From NCBI GenBank assembly GCA_965199185.1, contig CBDAQW010000031.1:49101-113100 (forward strand): DNA of 64,000 nucleotides. Reading direction: 5' to 3'. The notes under the pieces are model-generated. The model was not told the origin of the DNA. It did not search any database and worked only from the letters and a program-made list of their open reading frames with translations. This document shows, in pieces, positions 1 through 9,262 of this stretch. The DNA is from Endozoicomonas sp965199185. GTDB lineage: Bacteria; Pseudomonadota; Gammaproteobacteria; Pseudomonadales; Endozoicomonadaceae. Position numbers and translations under genes: made by a program. How positions within the stretch are numbered: position 1 is the stretch's first letter; each line of letters opens with the position of its first letter.

Positions 1-1
1 A

Positions 2-808
2 ATGACGGTTGCGCCACTGGTTGCGCCTTTGCTGGGTGGACAGATGCTTAAATTTTTTGGCTGGCCAAGTCTGTTTATTCTGCTGGGTATTCTCGGTTGC
101 CTGTCTATGGTGTTGGCTATTGTCAGGGTAAAAGAAACTCTGACAGAAGATAACCGGATGGTTGTACCTGCTGCACAACTGGCTATGAATTACCTGACCG
201 TTATTCGTAATCGTGAAGCCATGGGCTGCATTCTTTGTCATGCTTTCTTTTTTGGCGGTATGTTTGCCTTTATTGCCGGGTCGCCATTCGTTTATATCGA
301 TCTGTTCGGTGTTCCGGCGGAACAATATGGTCTGCTGTTTGGTGCAAACATTGTAGCGATGGCGTTCACCAACACCCTCAATATGCGCCTTATTGGGCAA
401 TTCCAGCTATTTTCCATCTTTCGATTTGGTTGCATTCTGGCTGCGCTTGGATCATTTACGCTATTACTGAATGTATCTCTGGATATTGCCGGCCTGGCGG
501 GCATTATGCTGCCAATTAGTGTTTCCATTGCCTGCATGGGCTTCACAGGTCCTAACTCTAATGCATTGGCTTTAGCACATTTTCCAAAATCAGCAGGTAC
601 TGCCAATGCGCTGGCAGGCGCACTACGTTTTACTATTGGTGGTATTTCTTCGGCTATGGTCGGTTTACTTCATGATGGTACAGCCATGCCTATGGCGATT
701 GTGATGGCAGTTTCCAGTTTGTTTTCCGTTTTGTCATTATTACTGATTAAAAATGCGGGTCAGCCACTTCCTGACACAGAGACTGAGGTTCAATCGGAAA
801 TAGCCTGA
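2..808 (+). CDS. Bcr/CflA-type MFS multidrug exporter, C-terminal two thirds
   Basis: This is an inner-membrane proton-driven exporter of the major facilitator superfamily, and the best match is the Bcr/CflA drug-resistance group. The visible part has 268 residues, against about 400 for the family. It opens with the APLVAPLLGG helix typical of TM5 in this group and then carries roughly eight hydrophobic helices before a short polar tail. The reading frame is open to the window edge, so the ATG at position 2 is probably an internal methionine and not the start. The substrate cannot be told from sequence. The next gene starts about 120 bp downstream on the same strand. Confidence 0.82.
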   Translation: MTVAPLVAPLLGGQMLKFFGWPSLFILLGILGCLSMVLAIVRVKETLTEDNRMVVPAAQLAMNYLTVIRNREAMGCILCHAFFFGGMFAFIAGSPFVYIDLFGVPAEQYGLLFGANIVAMAFTNTLNMRLIGQFQLFSIFRFGCILAALGSFTLLLNVSLDIAGLAGIMLPISVSIACMGFTGPNSNALALAHFPKSAGTANALAGALRFTIGGISSAMVGLLHDGTAMPMAIVMAVSSLFSVLSLLLIKNAGQPLPDTETEVQSEIA

Positions 809-930
809 TTGTTCTGTAAACCCCCTTTTGGGACTTCGCCCTTATCGGGGTCTGCTTTGCGGACTCCGGTCTACGCATCTCTCCTACAGTCATTTATACT
901 CGTTTGTCTTTTCTCTGTGCAGGAAATGCT

Positions 931-1953
931 ATGACATTCAGGGTTGCCATTAATGGTTATGGTCGGATTGGCCAATGTGTACTGCGTGCATTGTATGAAA
1001 ACGACTATCGCCGTGATATGGAAATTGTCGCTATCAATGAGCTTGCCAATATTGAAACCCTGACTTACCTGACACGCTATGACACAACACATGGTCGATT
1101 CCCTGCTGAAATTTCTCATAATGGTAAGCAACTCTTAGTAAAAGACGATCGGATTCATATTTACAACGAAGCTGACCCTGCCAAACTGAATTGGAAAGCT
1201 TTGGATATTGATCTGTTGCTTGAATGTTCGGGTGCTTTCAAAGATCGGGCAACAGCAGAACGTCATCTGGAAAGCGGCGCACCAAGATTATTATTCTCCC
1301 AACCTGCTCAGTCCGATGTGGATGCCACTATCGTTTATGGCATTAACCAGCATCAGATAAAATCAGAACATCGAGTTGTCTCCAGTGCATCCTGCACCAC
1401 CAATTGTATTGTGCCGGTACTGAAAACATTAAATGATGCTGTAGGAATTGAGCACGGTATCATGACCACCATTCACTCAGCCATGAATGATCAACCTGTC
1501 ATTGACGCCTATCACCAGACCGATATGCGGCTAACGCGTAGTGCCTTGCAATCCATTATTCCAGTTGATACGGGTTTGGCAAAAGGCATCGATCGACTAC
1601 TGCCAGAACTGGCCGGGTGCTTCAAAGCTAACTCAGTCAGAGTTCCAACTATTAATGTGTCCTGTATCGATCTGACTCTTGAGATGAGTAAAGCTACTAC
1701 AGAAGGCGACATCAACCGAATTTTACACAATGCCACCTTTGGTCATCTGGAAGGCATTCTGGGCTTTAGCAATGAACCTCATGCTTCCACTGATTTTAAT
1801 CACGACACTCGCTCCTGTGTGGTGGATGGCACACAAACGCAAGTTTGTGGGGGTAAAATGGTCAAACTGCTCTGCTGGTTTGATAACGAATGGGGCTTTG
1901 CCAATCGTATGCTGGATGTGTCTCAGCATTGGCTAAACCGGGTTTGCAGCTGA
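931..1953 (+). CDS. epd: D-erythrose-4-phosphate dehydrogenase
   Basis: Epd is a cytosolic NAD-dependent enzyme of the GapA fold that oxidises erythrose 4-phosphate to 4-phosphoerythronate for pyridoxal phosphate synthesis. The protein has 340 residues, as in E. coli (339). It shows the N-terminal dinucleotide-binding motif VAINGYGRIG, the active-site motif SASCTTNC (catalytic Cys near residue 155) and the stretch IHSAMNDQPVIDAYH, which distinguishes Epd from GapA. I chose the ATG at 931 because AGGA at 921-924 is well placed and the protein then begins at the conserved VAINGYG strand; a TTG at 904 would add nine unsupported residues. Pgk follows 258 bp downstream, the classical epd-pgk order. 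GapA is the main alternative and is less likely given the signature. Confidence 0.9.
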   Translation: MTFRVAINGYGRIGQCVLRALYENDYRRDMEIVAINELANIETLTYLTRYDTTHGRFPAEISHNGKQLLVKDDRIHIYNEADPAKLNWKALDIDLLLECSGAFKDRATAERHLESGAPRLLFSQPAQSDVDATIVYGINQHQIKSEHRVVSSASCTTNCIVPVLKTLNDAVGIEHGIMTTIHSAMNDQPVIDAYHQTDMRLTRSALQSIIPVDTGLAKGIDRLLPELAGCFKANSVRVPTINVSCIDLTLEMSKATTEGDINRILHNATFGHLEGILGFSNEPHASTDFNHDTRSCVVDGTQTQVCGGKMVKLLCWFDNEWGFANRMLDVSQHWLNRVCS

Positions 1954-2211
1954 CAAAACAGAACATTTTGAGCCTCGATTATTACCGCATAAACACACAA
2001 CCCTGCAGCTTTTTGTGGGGTTTCGTGAATCCCTGAAAACCATGTTGATTCAGATCATATAGCGGTTTACAACCGTATATGACCCGTTTGATATATGCTA
2101 TTGTCCACACCGAATTTACTCTTTCCCGAACCAAAAACAGTTGGTTTGAAACTTCAGACCCCTCTGTTTTTGATACCGTTTTCGTAGTGGATGCATTAAA
2201 GAGAGCTCTGC

Positions 2212-3375
2212 ATGAACGTCCTAAAAATGACTGACCTGGATCTGGCTGGCAAGCGTGTTCTGATCCGTGAAGACCTCAACGTACCGGTAAAAAATGGCAA
2301 GGTAACCAGCGATGCCCGCATCCTGGCTTCTCTGCCAACCATCAAACTGGCTCTGGAAGCCGGTGCAAAAGTGATGGCGACTTCTCACCTGGGTCGTCCA
2401 ACTGAAGGTGAATACGCTGAAGAATTCTCCCTGAAACCAGTTGCTGATTACATCGGCGACTTACTGGGCAAAGAAGTTCGCCTAATCAAAGACTGGGTTG
2501 ACGGTGGTTTTGAAGTGGCTGCTGGCGAACTGGTTATTCTGGAAAACGTCCGCTTTAACGTTGGTGAGAAAAAAGACAGCGAAGAGCTGTCCAAAAAAAT
2601 GGCGGCTCTGTGCGACGTTTATGTAATGGACGCTTTTGGTACTGCTCACCGTGCTCAGGCTTCTACTCACGGTGTGGGTAAGTTTGCTTCTGTTGCCTGT
2701 GCCGGTCCTCTGCTGGCTGGTGAGCTGGAAGCTCTGGGCAAAGCCATGGACAAACCTGAGCGCCCAATGACGGCGATTGTGGGTGGTTCTAAAGTATCAA
2801 CCAAACTGACCGTTCTGGAATCTTTGTCTACCGTGTGCGACCAGCTGATCGTTGGTGGTGGCATTGCTAATACCTTCCTGGCGGCGGCTGGCAAGAATGT
2901 GGGCAAGTCTCTGTACGAAGCAGACCTGATTCCTCAAGCCAAAGAGCTGATGGCAAAGTGCAACATTCCAATGCCTGTTGACGTGGTATGTGGCAAGAAG
3001 TTTGACGAGAACGAGCCAGCTATCATCAAGTCCGTTGATGAAGTACAAGACGATGACATGATTTTCGACGTCGGTCCGGAAACTCAGAAGCTGTTTGCTA
3101 AAGTATTGACCGAAGCAAAAACCGTTCTGTGGAATGGTCCCGTTGGCGTATTTGAATTCGATCAGTTCGGCGAAGGCACTCACTCCATGTCACTGGCGAT
3201 TGCTGAATCGTCTGCTTTCTCTATTGCGGGCGGTGGTGACACTCTGGCGGCTATCGACAAATACCAGATCAAAGACAAGGTATCTTACATCTCTACTGGT
3301 GGTGGTGCTTTCCTGGAATTCGTAGAAGGCAAGAAACTGCCTGCTGTTGCCATGCTGGAAGAAGCAGCTAAATAA
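2212..3375 (+). CDS. pgk: Phosphoglycerate kinase
   Basis: Pgk catalyses the reversible phosphoryl transfer between 1,3-bisphosphoglycerate and ADP in glycolysis and gluconeogenesis, in the cytosol. The 387-residue protein matches the family length. It shows the N-terminal substrate-binding motifs REDLNVP and SHLGRP, the hinge region, the glycine-rich GGSKVSTK and the C-terminal GGGDTLAA nucleotide-binding segment. The start ATG follows the purine-rich AAAGAGAG. Codon use is strongly biased (many GGT, CTG and AAA codons), as expected for a highly expressed gene. No aldolase gene follows. The stop codon lies inside a long hairpin and a second hairpin with T tracts lies further on, so transcription probably ends here. 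Confidence 0.97.
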   Translation: MNVLKMTDLDLAGKRVLIREDLNVPVKNGKVTSDARILASLPTIKLALEAGAKVMATSHLGRPTEGEYAEEFSLKPVADYIGDLLGKEVRLIKDWVDGGFEVAAGELVILENVRFNVGEKKDSEELSKKMAALCDVYVMDAFGTAHRAQASTHGVGKFASVACAGPLLAGELEALGKAMDKPERPMTAIVGGSKVSTKLTVLESLSTVCDQLIVGGGIANTFLAAAGKNVGKSLYEADLIPQAKELMAKCNIPMPVDVVCGKKFDENEPAIIKSVDEVQDDDMIFDVGPETQKLFAKVLTEAKTVLWNGPVGVFEFDQFGEGTHSMSLAIAESSAFSIAGGGDTLAAIDKYQIKDKVSYISTGGGAFLEFVEGKKLPAVAMLEEAAK

Positions 3376-3409
3376 ACGACACCAATCCACTATGATTGAT
3401 GTCGTTTAT
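3372..3409 (+). terminator. Long hairpin overlapping the pgk stop codon
   Basis: Arms 3372-3387 and 3394-3409 pair over 16 positions with a single C-A mismatch, around a 6-nt loop. The hairpin includes the TAA stop of pgk. There is only a weak T tract after it, so it may act as an mRNA 3'-end stabiliser as much as a terminator. Confidence 0.6.
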
Positions 3410-3462
3410 GCTGGCCGGCTTACACCATAGGTAAAGCGGGTCACATGGCTGTGCTGGAAGTA

Positions 3463-3494
3463 AAGGCAGGTGGTAGAGCTCTACTCCCTGCCTT
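3463..3494 (+). terminator. Probable intrinsic terminator downstream of pgk
   Basis: AAGGCAGG (3463-3470) pairs with CCTGCCTT (3487-3494), and the interior GTAGAG/CTCTAC is itself self-complementary. Two five-base T tracts follow at 3501-3505 and 3511-3515. It lies in the 379-bp gap between pgk and the next gene. Apart from this and the hairpin above I see nothing coding in that gap. Confidence 0.6.
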
Positions 3495-3754
3495 CATAAC
3501 TTTTTAATCCTTTTTCAAAATTATCAATCCTTTTTCGTTCATATCTTGTTCATGTTACGTTGTGTAACTCTGGTAGAATAGACCTCTCTTCTTCTAGCTC
3601 AGGGAAACCTCCCCCTTGTTTTTTTCAATTGGCACTGTCGCTTTTCAACGTCAGTTACTTATAATCAGCGCTTTGCCTGAGACTTACTTATCCCGCCTGG
3701 GTTCAAAAGACAGCATGGGTGTACTACCAAAAAAAATAACAAGGATGGATTCTG

Positions 3755-4375
3755 ATGTCTGAGTTTGAGACGTTACGTTCTGGCTGGTATCTGATTAAGA
3801 CAAAAGTAAGAGAAGAACTGAGGGCCGCTACCCATCTTGAAAACCAAGAGTTCGAAGCCTATTGCCCGCAGTACCTGGAAAAGGGCAAAGAAGTCATACT
3901 CTTTCCTGGCTACCTGTTTCTCCGACTCTGCAAAGGCGATCTGGAACGTTATCATAAAATTCGCTCAACCCGTGGCGTATCAGGTATCGTCACTTTCAAC
4001 AAAATGCATCAAAAAAGTATGCGCTCCGGACAGGGGGACACTCACTGTAAGCAGCGACAGCAAGCGATGCTCCCACAGCCAATTCCCACGGGAGAAAAAA
4101 TCATTTCTGACATTGAAGCGATTATCTGGAGTCTGAACGGTTGCAAGAAAGAAGACAAACCAGATAGTCTGGCGTTTAATGAAGGAGAAGAAGCGGTTCA
4201 CAAAGGTAATCTGTTTAAACATCTGAAGCTCACCTTCATGCGTGGTATGAAAGTGGATCGGGGGCTGTTTTTAGTTGAATACATTCAAAGCATAAGAACC
4301 AAAGATGGGGTTGAAGACCAGGTCGTTTCCAAACAGACCATGGAAATCCCTTATAAAGAGGTCGAAAAAGTTTGA
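3755..4375 (+). CDS. NusG/RfaH-family transcription antiterminator paralogue
   Basis: This is a specialised NusG paralogue. The N-terminal NGN domain (residues about 8-95) contains the features of RfaH-like proteins: WYLIKTKVREELRA, FEAYCPQYL, LFPGYLFLRL and STRGVSGIV. Such proteins bind elongating RNA polymerase and suppress pausing or termination in selected operons. The region after about residue 145 (FNEGEEAVHKGNLF) resembles a KOW domain entry but is longer than in RfaH, giving 206 residues in total. AAGGATGG precedes the ATG by a normal spacing. The next gene overlaps its stop codon. Its target operon is unknown, and I found no canonical ops element in the window. It is not general NusG, since it is divergent and stands alone away from secE and the ribosomal genes. 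Confidence 0.72.
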   Translation: MSEFETLRSGWYLIKTKVREELRAATHLENQEFEAYCPQYLEKGKEVILFPGYLFLRLCKGDLERYHKIRSTRGVSGIVTFNKMHQKSMRSGQGDTHCKQRQQAMLPQPIPTGEKIISDIEAIIWSLNGCKKEDKPDSLAFNEGEEAVHKGNLFKHLKLTFMRGMKVDRGLFLVEYIQSIRTKDGVEDQVVSKQTMEIPYKEVEKV

Positions 4376-5316
4376 TTGACCCTGGCAGACTTAAACGAGA
4401 ATTAAAACCGCTCTCTGATGGCAAAGCGCCTCATTCTACTACAGAAAAAGCCTATTTTCGTTACTATGGTCTGCAGCCAGAAGAACAGTTTGCAAACATC
4501 TCTCATCGCTTTGGTTATGTGGACAGCTGCGACTACCGAATTGTCGGCCATCTTTTCCAACAGCCAGAGGCGAAGGGTACCTGGTTTGTTCTGCACGGTT
4601 ATTATGATCATTCAGGTTTGATGACCAACATCATCCATTTTTTTCTTGAGCAAGGGTTTGATGTGCTGGTCTTTGACCTTCCGGGTCATGGGTTATCCAG
4701 TGGACAGCCGGCCACTATCCCGGACTTTTCAGTTTATAGCCTGATTCTGGAAGATTTATACAACTATTGCCGTTCATTCATTACGACACCGGTTCACGCT
4801 TTTGGGCAAAGTACCGGTGGAGCCATTATCACTGATTTTCTTCTTGAAAAATCACGCCTGAAACAAGCCTTACTGTTTGATCAGCTGGTTCTGTCGGCAC
4901 CGCTGATCAGACCTTACCTCTGGGCACTCAGTCGTTTTCAGTTTTATCTTGTTCGCCCTTTTTTACGACAAGTTCCACGTAAGTTCACCAACAACTCAAG
5001 AGACGAAGCATTTCTCAAAAAAGCCCATGAGGATGTATTAACCGCCAGAGTTCTACCCACTCAATGGGTTGCCTCCCTTGATCGCTGGATTCGACGAATT
5101 GAATCCAGCCCAATCAACATCAACCGAACCCCGCTGATAATACAGGGAACTCAGGACACAACGGTTGATGCCAACTACAATATCGCCCAACTGCAAAAGC
5201 TCTACAATAACCCCAATGTGCTATGGCTTGAAAATGCACGACACCACCTGCCTAATGAGCTGAAAGAAACCAGAGATTTCTACACTCACTGGCTGGCCGA
5301 AAATATTAATGATTAG
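4372..5316 (+). CDS. Alpha/beta hydrolase, lysophospholipase/monoacylglycerol lipase-like
   Basis: This is a serine hydrolase of the alpha/beta fold, 314 residues, probably an esterase or lysophospholipase acting on lipids. The oxyanion region reads LHGYYDHSG (about 74-82). The nucleophile elbow is GQSTGG (Ser147), the acid is likely the Asp of GTQDTTVD (262 or 266), and the base is one of the His pair at 291-292. The cap region between residues 165 and 240 is variable, so the substrate is open. The only fitting start is TTG at 4372, with AAAGAGG at 4355-4361 upstream. It overlaps the antiterminator stop codon, so the two genes are translationally coupled. There is no signal peptide; it is likely cytosolic or peripheral to the membrane. 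Confidence 0.78.
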   Translation: MIDPGRLKRELKPLSDGKAPHSTTEKAYFRYYGLQPEEQFANISHRFGYVDSCDYRIVGHLFQQPEAKGTWFVLHGYYDHSGLMTNIIHFFLEQGFDVLVFDLPGHGLSSGQPATIPDFSVYSLILEDLYNYCRSFITTPVHAFGQSTGGAIITDFLLEKSRLKQALLFDQLVLSAPLIRPYLWALSRFQFYLVRPFLRQVPRKFTNNSRDEAFLKKAHEDVLTARVLPTQWVASLDRWIRRIESSPININRTPLIIQGTQDTTVDANYNIAQLQKLYNNPNVLWLENARHHLPNELKETRDFYTHWLAENIND

Positions 5317-5368
5317 GATTTATTGCTTATAATTCCGAGCATAATTCCATAAAGGACTACTCCTGATA

Positions 5369-6211
5369 ATGAAATACATTGGAGCTCATGTCAGCGCCGC
5401 CGGAGGTGTTGAAAATGCCCCTCTCAATGCTCATAAGCTGGGCGCTACTGCTTTTGCCCTGTTCACCAAAAATCAAAGGCAGTGGAATGCCAAACCTTTG
5501 ACCGAGCAGAACATCAGCCTCTTCAAAGAACGCTGTGATGAATACGGTTATAAACCAGAACAGATTCTGCCCCACGACAGTTACTTGATAAATTTAGGTC
5601 ATCCAGAGCAAGAACCTTTGGAAAAATCCCGTAATGCGTTTATTGATGAAATGGAGCGCTGCATGCAACTGGGATTGGATCGCCTGAACTTTCACCCGGG
5701 TAGCCATTTGCGCAAAATGGATATTGATCAGTGCTTAGACCGGATCGCTGAATCCATCAATATCGCCCTGGATCGCACCAAAGGTGTTATTGCGGTTATT
5801 GAAAACACGGCAGGTCAGGGCAGCAATCTCGGTTGGCAATTTGAGGAACTGGCGCAGATTATCGATCAGGTAGAAGACAAATCTCGTGTAGGAATCTGCC
5901 TTGATACCTGCCATACGTTTGCGGCAGGTTATGACCTGCGCACCACCGAAGCCTGTGAGAAAACCTTTGCCCGGTTTGAACGCATTGTTGGTTTTAACTA
6001 CCTGAAAGGCATGCATCTGAATGATTCCAAGGTAGAACTTGGTTCCAGAAAAGATCGCCATCACAGTTTGGGGGAAGGTGAGATAGGCTGGGATGTTTTC
6101 CGCTTCATCATGCAGGATGATCGCTTTAACCAGATCCCGATGGTGTTGGAAACCATTGATGATTCAATCTGGAAAGATGAAATTGAAGCACTAAGAATGC
6201 TGGCCGCTTAG
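5369..6211 (+). CDS. nfo: Endonuclease IV (AP endonuclease)
   Basis: Nfo is a zinc-dependent enzyme that incises DNA 5' of abasic sites in base excision repair. The 280-residue protein matches the family length. It shows the conserved metal and substrate motifs in order: KYIGAHVSAAGG at the N-terminus, FHPGSH, IENTAGQGSNLG, CLDTCHTFAAGYD, HLNDSK, RHHSLGEGEIG and the terminal LET. Together these supply the His, Glu and Asp ligands of the trinuclear zinc site. AAAGGA at 5351-5356 is a good ribosome binding site for the ATG. It is preceded by the hydrolase gene 52 bp upstream and followed by two repeat elements, then a gene on the opposite strand. Confidence 0.95.
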   Translation: MKYIGAHVSAAGGVENAPLNAHKLGATAFALFTKNQRQWNAKPLTEQNISLFKERCDEYGYKPEQILPHDSYLINLGHPEQEPLEKSRNAFIDEMERCMQLGLDRLNFHPGSHLRKMDIDQCLDRIAESINIALDRTKGVIAVIENTAGQGSNLGWQFEELAQIIDQVEDKSRVGICLDTCHTFAAGYDLRTTEACEKTFARFERIVGFNYLKGMHLNDSKVELGSRKDRHHSLGEGEIGWDVFRFIMQDDRFNQIPMVLETIDDSIWKDEIEALRMLAA

Positions 6212-6289
6212 GAGCTGTCTGACAATAATATCCTCGGAACTGGTCATCCCTGCCTTCGCGGGGATGACATTAAAGAAGATTAAATTAAG
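6212..6289. repeat. Dispersed repeat R2, copy 1, with a GTCATCCC hairpin
   Basis: This stretch shares ordered blocks with 31728-31918: a GAGCTGTCTGA/GGGCTGTCCGA block, CCTCGGAACT, then CTTCGCGG and GATGACATTAAA with AAGATTAAATT. In this copy GTCATCCC (6243-6250) and GGGATGAC (6261-6268) form a hairpin that could also serve as a terminator for nfo, although no T tract follows. It ends where the MITE copy at 6292 begins. Confidence 0.6.
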
Positions 6290-6291
6290 AA

Positions 6292-6412
6292 ACCCGATGT
6301 GTGACTTTTATCTCGTAGGTTGCCAATCCATGGCTTATGGGTTCTGTACAGGGACTGTACGGGATCCACGTGGATGGATAGCCATGTTGAAATTAAAAGT
6401 CACACATCGGGT
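6292..6412. mobile_element. MITE-like palindromic element, copy A (121 bp)
   Basis: The ends form perfect inverted repeats: 6292-6310 begins ACCCGATGTGTGACTTTTA and 6394-6412 is its exact reverse complement. The element is flanked by a 7-bp direct repeat TTAAGAA (6285-6291 and 6413-6419), the signature of transposition. There is no reading frame inside. The centre is GTAC AGGGACT GTAC. Two more copies lie at 19613 and 23896, each with a different 7-bp duplication. Confidence 0.88.
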
Positions 6413-6435
6413 TTAAGAAGGTATTTTAGAGATCA

Positions 6436-7896
6436 TTAAATGGTCAGCGGCATATCCAACACGACATTATTCAACAGCAGTTGCCCATCTTTAAGTGCCA
6501 CTTCCAGGGTATTACTTTCAACCCAACTGTTTTTTACTTGATTCATAGTATCAATGCACTGAGCCTGTTTTTTTGTATTTTGCATTGTCATGCAGGACAT
6601 ACTCAAAAACTCACCACTCTTTGCCATAGAAGAGCACATACTGCCTATCATCTTACCTTCCGCCGCTTTGCCACCACGTTCTCTGACAACTTGTTCTCCA
6701 ATACGTTTGCAACTCCAGTCAAGCAGCTCATCAGAGAGGGAAACTTTCAAAGAGCTGTTCAATGCCATAAGAAACTCTGTACTTCTTTTCCCCATCACCT
6801 CAACAGATAAACCATCTGATTCAGTAAGTTGCTTTAACAGCTGACGAGAACGGTCTGTGCCAGCCACTTCTGAAGACAGACTGATATCACCATGAGATGT
6901 TTTCAGAGTGAAATCTTCCAGAGCGAATCGAGGGTTGGTTTTAGACAGTTCCATCATAAATTTTTTGGCTGCACTGTCTGTTGCTTCAGTATTATCAGGT
7001 AATTCGGCTGCTCTTATCAGGGATATCAATTCAGTGATCGCCTCCAGGCTGAGATTTTCAACACTGGAAGAAGAGCTGAAGCCTTCAATCACCTTATCAG
7101 CCTTTATATTAGCCAGGGCCGGAATTGAAAACTGACCTGCAGAAAAATCAACTCGTGTATTAAGCAGGTTGTTTTCAACCTTCTCTTCACCATTAATGGC
7201 GATATCTTCAATACTTAAACGTTGTTGATAACCGGGTGCTTTCAGGGTCATGGAAAGAGCAGGCACACTCACGGCCCAGTGTTCAGCATTCGGTGACACC
7301 CTGACCTGAACATTATCCAATGTGGCATTGATCACAGGCTGAGTCTGTCCGCTGATGTTCCAGCGCAGCTGCTCCGTATCCAAAACAACACCTTGACTGA
7401 CATCCACCACCAATTTACCAGCCACAGGTGCCTGCAACAGAGTTGCTCTGGCGGCAGAATCAACAGGTAGTTCAAAAGCATCTGTACTGAAGTCTGCCAG
7501 AGCTGAGCCATCCCAGTTTAAAGCCCCTCGAATGGTGCCCGGTAAGTCAATTTTTACTCCATGATGTACGCTAGAGTAGGTAAAATCCAGGTCGGATGTG
7601 TAGATCTCAGGTAGGTTAAAAATAGTGCTGTGCTTGATTACACCGGTAACGATTAAAGACTCGCGGGCAATTTTTTTCAGGCCACTACCTTCAAACACAA
7701 TATCAACCGTGGTTGCATCAAAACCTCGTGCCATTTCGACAGACGACACTGAAAAACTGTATTTTTCGGCAACCTCTTCCAGTCGTTCATTTATGCTGTT
7801 TTCCAGCATCACACCCGTTATTGCTGGAAATGCAGCTCCAAACGCACCAATAGCCACAACAGAGCCGGCTATCAATTTTTTGACTTTACTCATCAT
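6436..7896 (-). CDS. DUF945/YdgA-type envelope protein
   Basis: This 486-residue protein resembles the DUF945 (YdgA) family of gammaproteobacterial envelope proteins, whose biochemical role is not established. An N-terminal hydrophobic segment (KLIAGSVVAIGAFGAAFPAI, about residues 7-26) is a signal anchor. The rest is a long beta-rich periplasmic region with the family-like stretch ...VEMARGFDATTVDIVFEG near residues 53-70 and a Cys-containing C-terminal part. Start: two consecutive ATG codons at 7896 and 7893; AAGG sits slightly better for the second. It converges with nfo, with the R2 repeat and MITE copy A between them. Confidence 0.68.
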   Translation of the reverse strand: MMSKVKKLIAGSVVAIGAFGAAFPAITGVMLENSINERLEEVAEKYSFSVSSVEMARGFDATTVDIVFEGSGLKKIARESLIVTGVIKHSTIFNLPEIYTSDLDFTYSSVHHGVKIDLPGTIRGALNWDGSALADFSTDAFELPVDSAARATLLQAPVAGKLVVDVSQGVVLDTEQLRWNISGQTQPVINATLDNVQVRVSPNAEHWAVSVPALSMTLKAPGYQQRLSIEDIAINGEEKVENNLLNTRVDFSAGQFSIPALANIKADKVIEGFSSSSSVENLSLEAITELISLIRAAELPDNTEATDSAAKKFMMELSKTNPRFALEDFTLKTSHGDISLSSEVAGTDRSRQLLKQLTESDGLSVEVMGKRSTEFLMALNSSLKVSLSDELLDWSCKRIGEQVVRERGGKAAEGKMIGSMCSSMAKSGEFLSMSCMTMQNTKKQAQCIDTMNQVKNSWVESNTLEVALKDGQLLLNNVVLDMPLTI

Positions 7897-8082
7897 CCAA
7901 CCTTGTTAGAAATATTATCAGGACGATGATACTGATTTATAAGAGAAATGTCTTTTATTGCAGATAAAACATATTCATCCGAGTATTTTTTAAAGAATGC
8001 ATGATCATTAGATTCGACCAGCCTTTACCTAATTGGAACTATAAGCACCCAATCATAGGAAGTCGTATATTTCTAAATGTAT

Positions 8083-9258
8083 TTAATCGATCGATGAGTC
8101 TTCGTCGACACTTTGCATTCTCATAAAAATTAACGTCAAGATTTTTCCCATATCAAGATATTCATCAGAATCATAATCAAAGCCATGTTTCCTGCAGAAA
8201 AAAGCCTTTATTAGGTCATTGTAAATCCACAGCCGTTTCATATCATTATTAAGCACTGCCTCATTAACTGCTTTTACTAAAATATGACGATGTTTTCGAA
8301 AATCCAAATACCTTACTGCACCTTTCATTTCATCTTCCTGACATAGAAAACGAGAAGAAGCACTGGGTATCACATCAATACTTAGCAGGATATTCAAATA
8401 CAGCTGATCAAAAAAATCTTCCACTTTTTTGTTATCGGTGTTGCTATCGGTATCACAAGAGTCAATATTTTTCAAAACCTCTCCTTTTTTCAAGTTAGAA
8501 ACGCGTTCACATATGCTATTAATGACACTATAAAAATTATTCCGAGAAGAAGAGAGAACTGAACAATAACGACCATCTGGAAAAAGATGCTCATCAAATT
8601 CCTTAAATAGACTTATAATCAAACAAACCGTTTCTTGCGAGCTTAACTTATATTTTTTTAAAACCTTTATTAGATATTGACTCTCTTCAAGATCTCTCAA
8701 AAACTCATCAAGTATTTTCAGGCTTACCTGTTGATTATTTTTTCTCTCTAATAAATGCTCTTGAAAATCACCACGCATACTCTCAACAATCTTTAAGATC
8801 TTATTATTTTCCTTAAGGGTTTCATATTCAAAATGGAGTAATTGAAAAAAATAAAAACCCGGGGTGAATTCAGATTCATCTCGATCAAGTATGATTTTCC
8901 TAATCAAAAAGAGTATCTGGTGTTCTTCACCATCCATTTCTTTAAGGTGTTTTTCCTGAAGAACCATATCATTCTCCATATAACGAAAACGTCCGTGTGA
9001 TACATGGTGAAAGCGAATGAAACGACAATGAAAAGACGCTACCTCAAGCGTCAAACTCTGATAGAATTTTAGCTTCCATAGCCCTCTTTCTTCAGGTTCT
9101 GAAACCCTTGATGTAATGATCCCATCAACATCCTCTTGTATGTTCGACAGATTATCATAATACCGATAAGTGCCATCAGGGTACTGCCGACCTGCAAGAA
9201 AAGCATAATACTGTATCCAACCATCTAATGTGATCAGGTCACTGTATTCATCACTTCT
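8083..9258 (-). pseudogene. C-terminal part of a disrupted secreted-protein gene (unknown function)
   Basis: This frame is open from the GAATTC at 9259-9264 down to the stop at 8083, 391 codons. The first 68 codons lack any ATG, GTG or TTG, so a gene caller will start at the TTG at 9054. It continues the reading frame of 9827-10777. Joining the two at the shared GAATTC gives one 708-residue protein interrupted by an IS30-type remnant. The sequence is rich in Leu, Glu, Asp and Lys with several predicted helices and a charged middle (residues NIDSCDTDSNTDNKK). I recognise no domain. It could still be expressed as a shorter protein from the TTG, but no ribosome binding site supports this. Confidence 0.7.
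9040..9250. repeat. 211-bp host-gene segment, the intact copy of a direct repeat
   Basis: This part of the disrupted gene is nearly identical to 9569-9806, apart from several short insertions and substitutions in the second copy. Here the minus-strand frame is open (reading LDGWIQYYAFLAGRQYPDG and onward), so this is the original gene copy. Confidence 0.8.
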
Positions 9259-9262
9259 GAAT

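Noticed and set aside
809..903. Terminator after the drug exporter
   Set aside because: Runs of C and G suggest pairing, but several weak alternatives compete and no T tract follows, so it was not called.
3376..3754. ops-like element for the RfaH-type gene
   Set aside because: No match to the ops core was found in this gap; only terminator-like hairpins are present.
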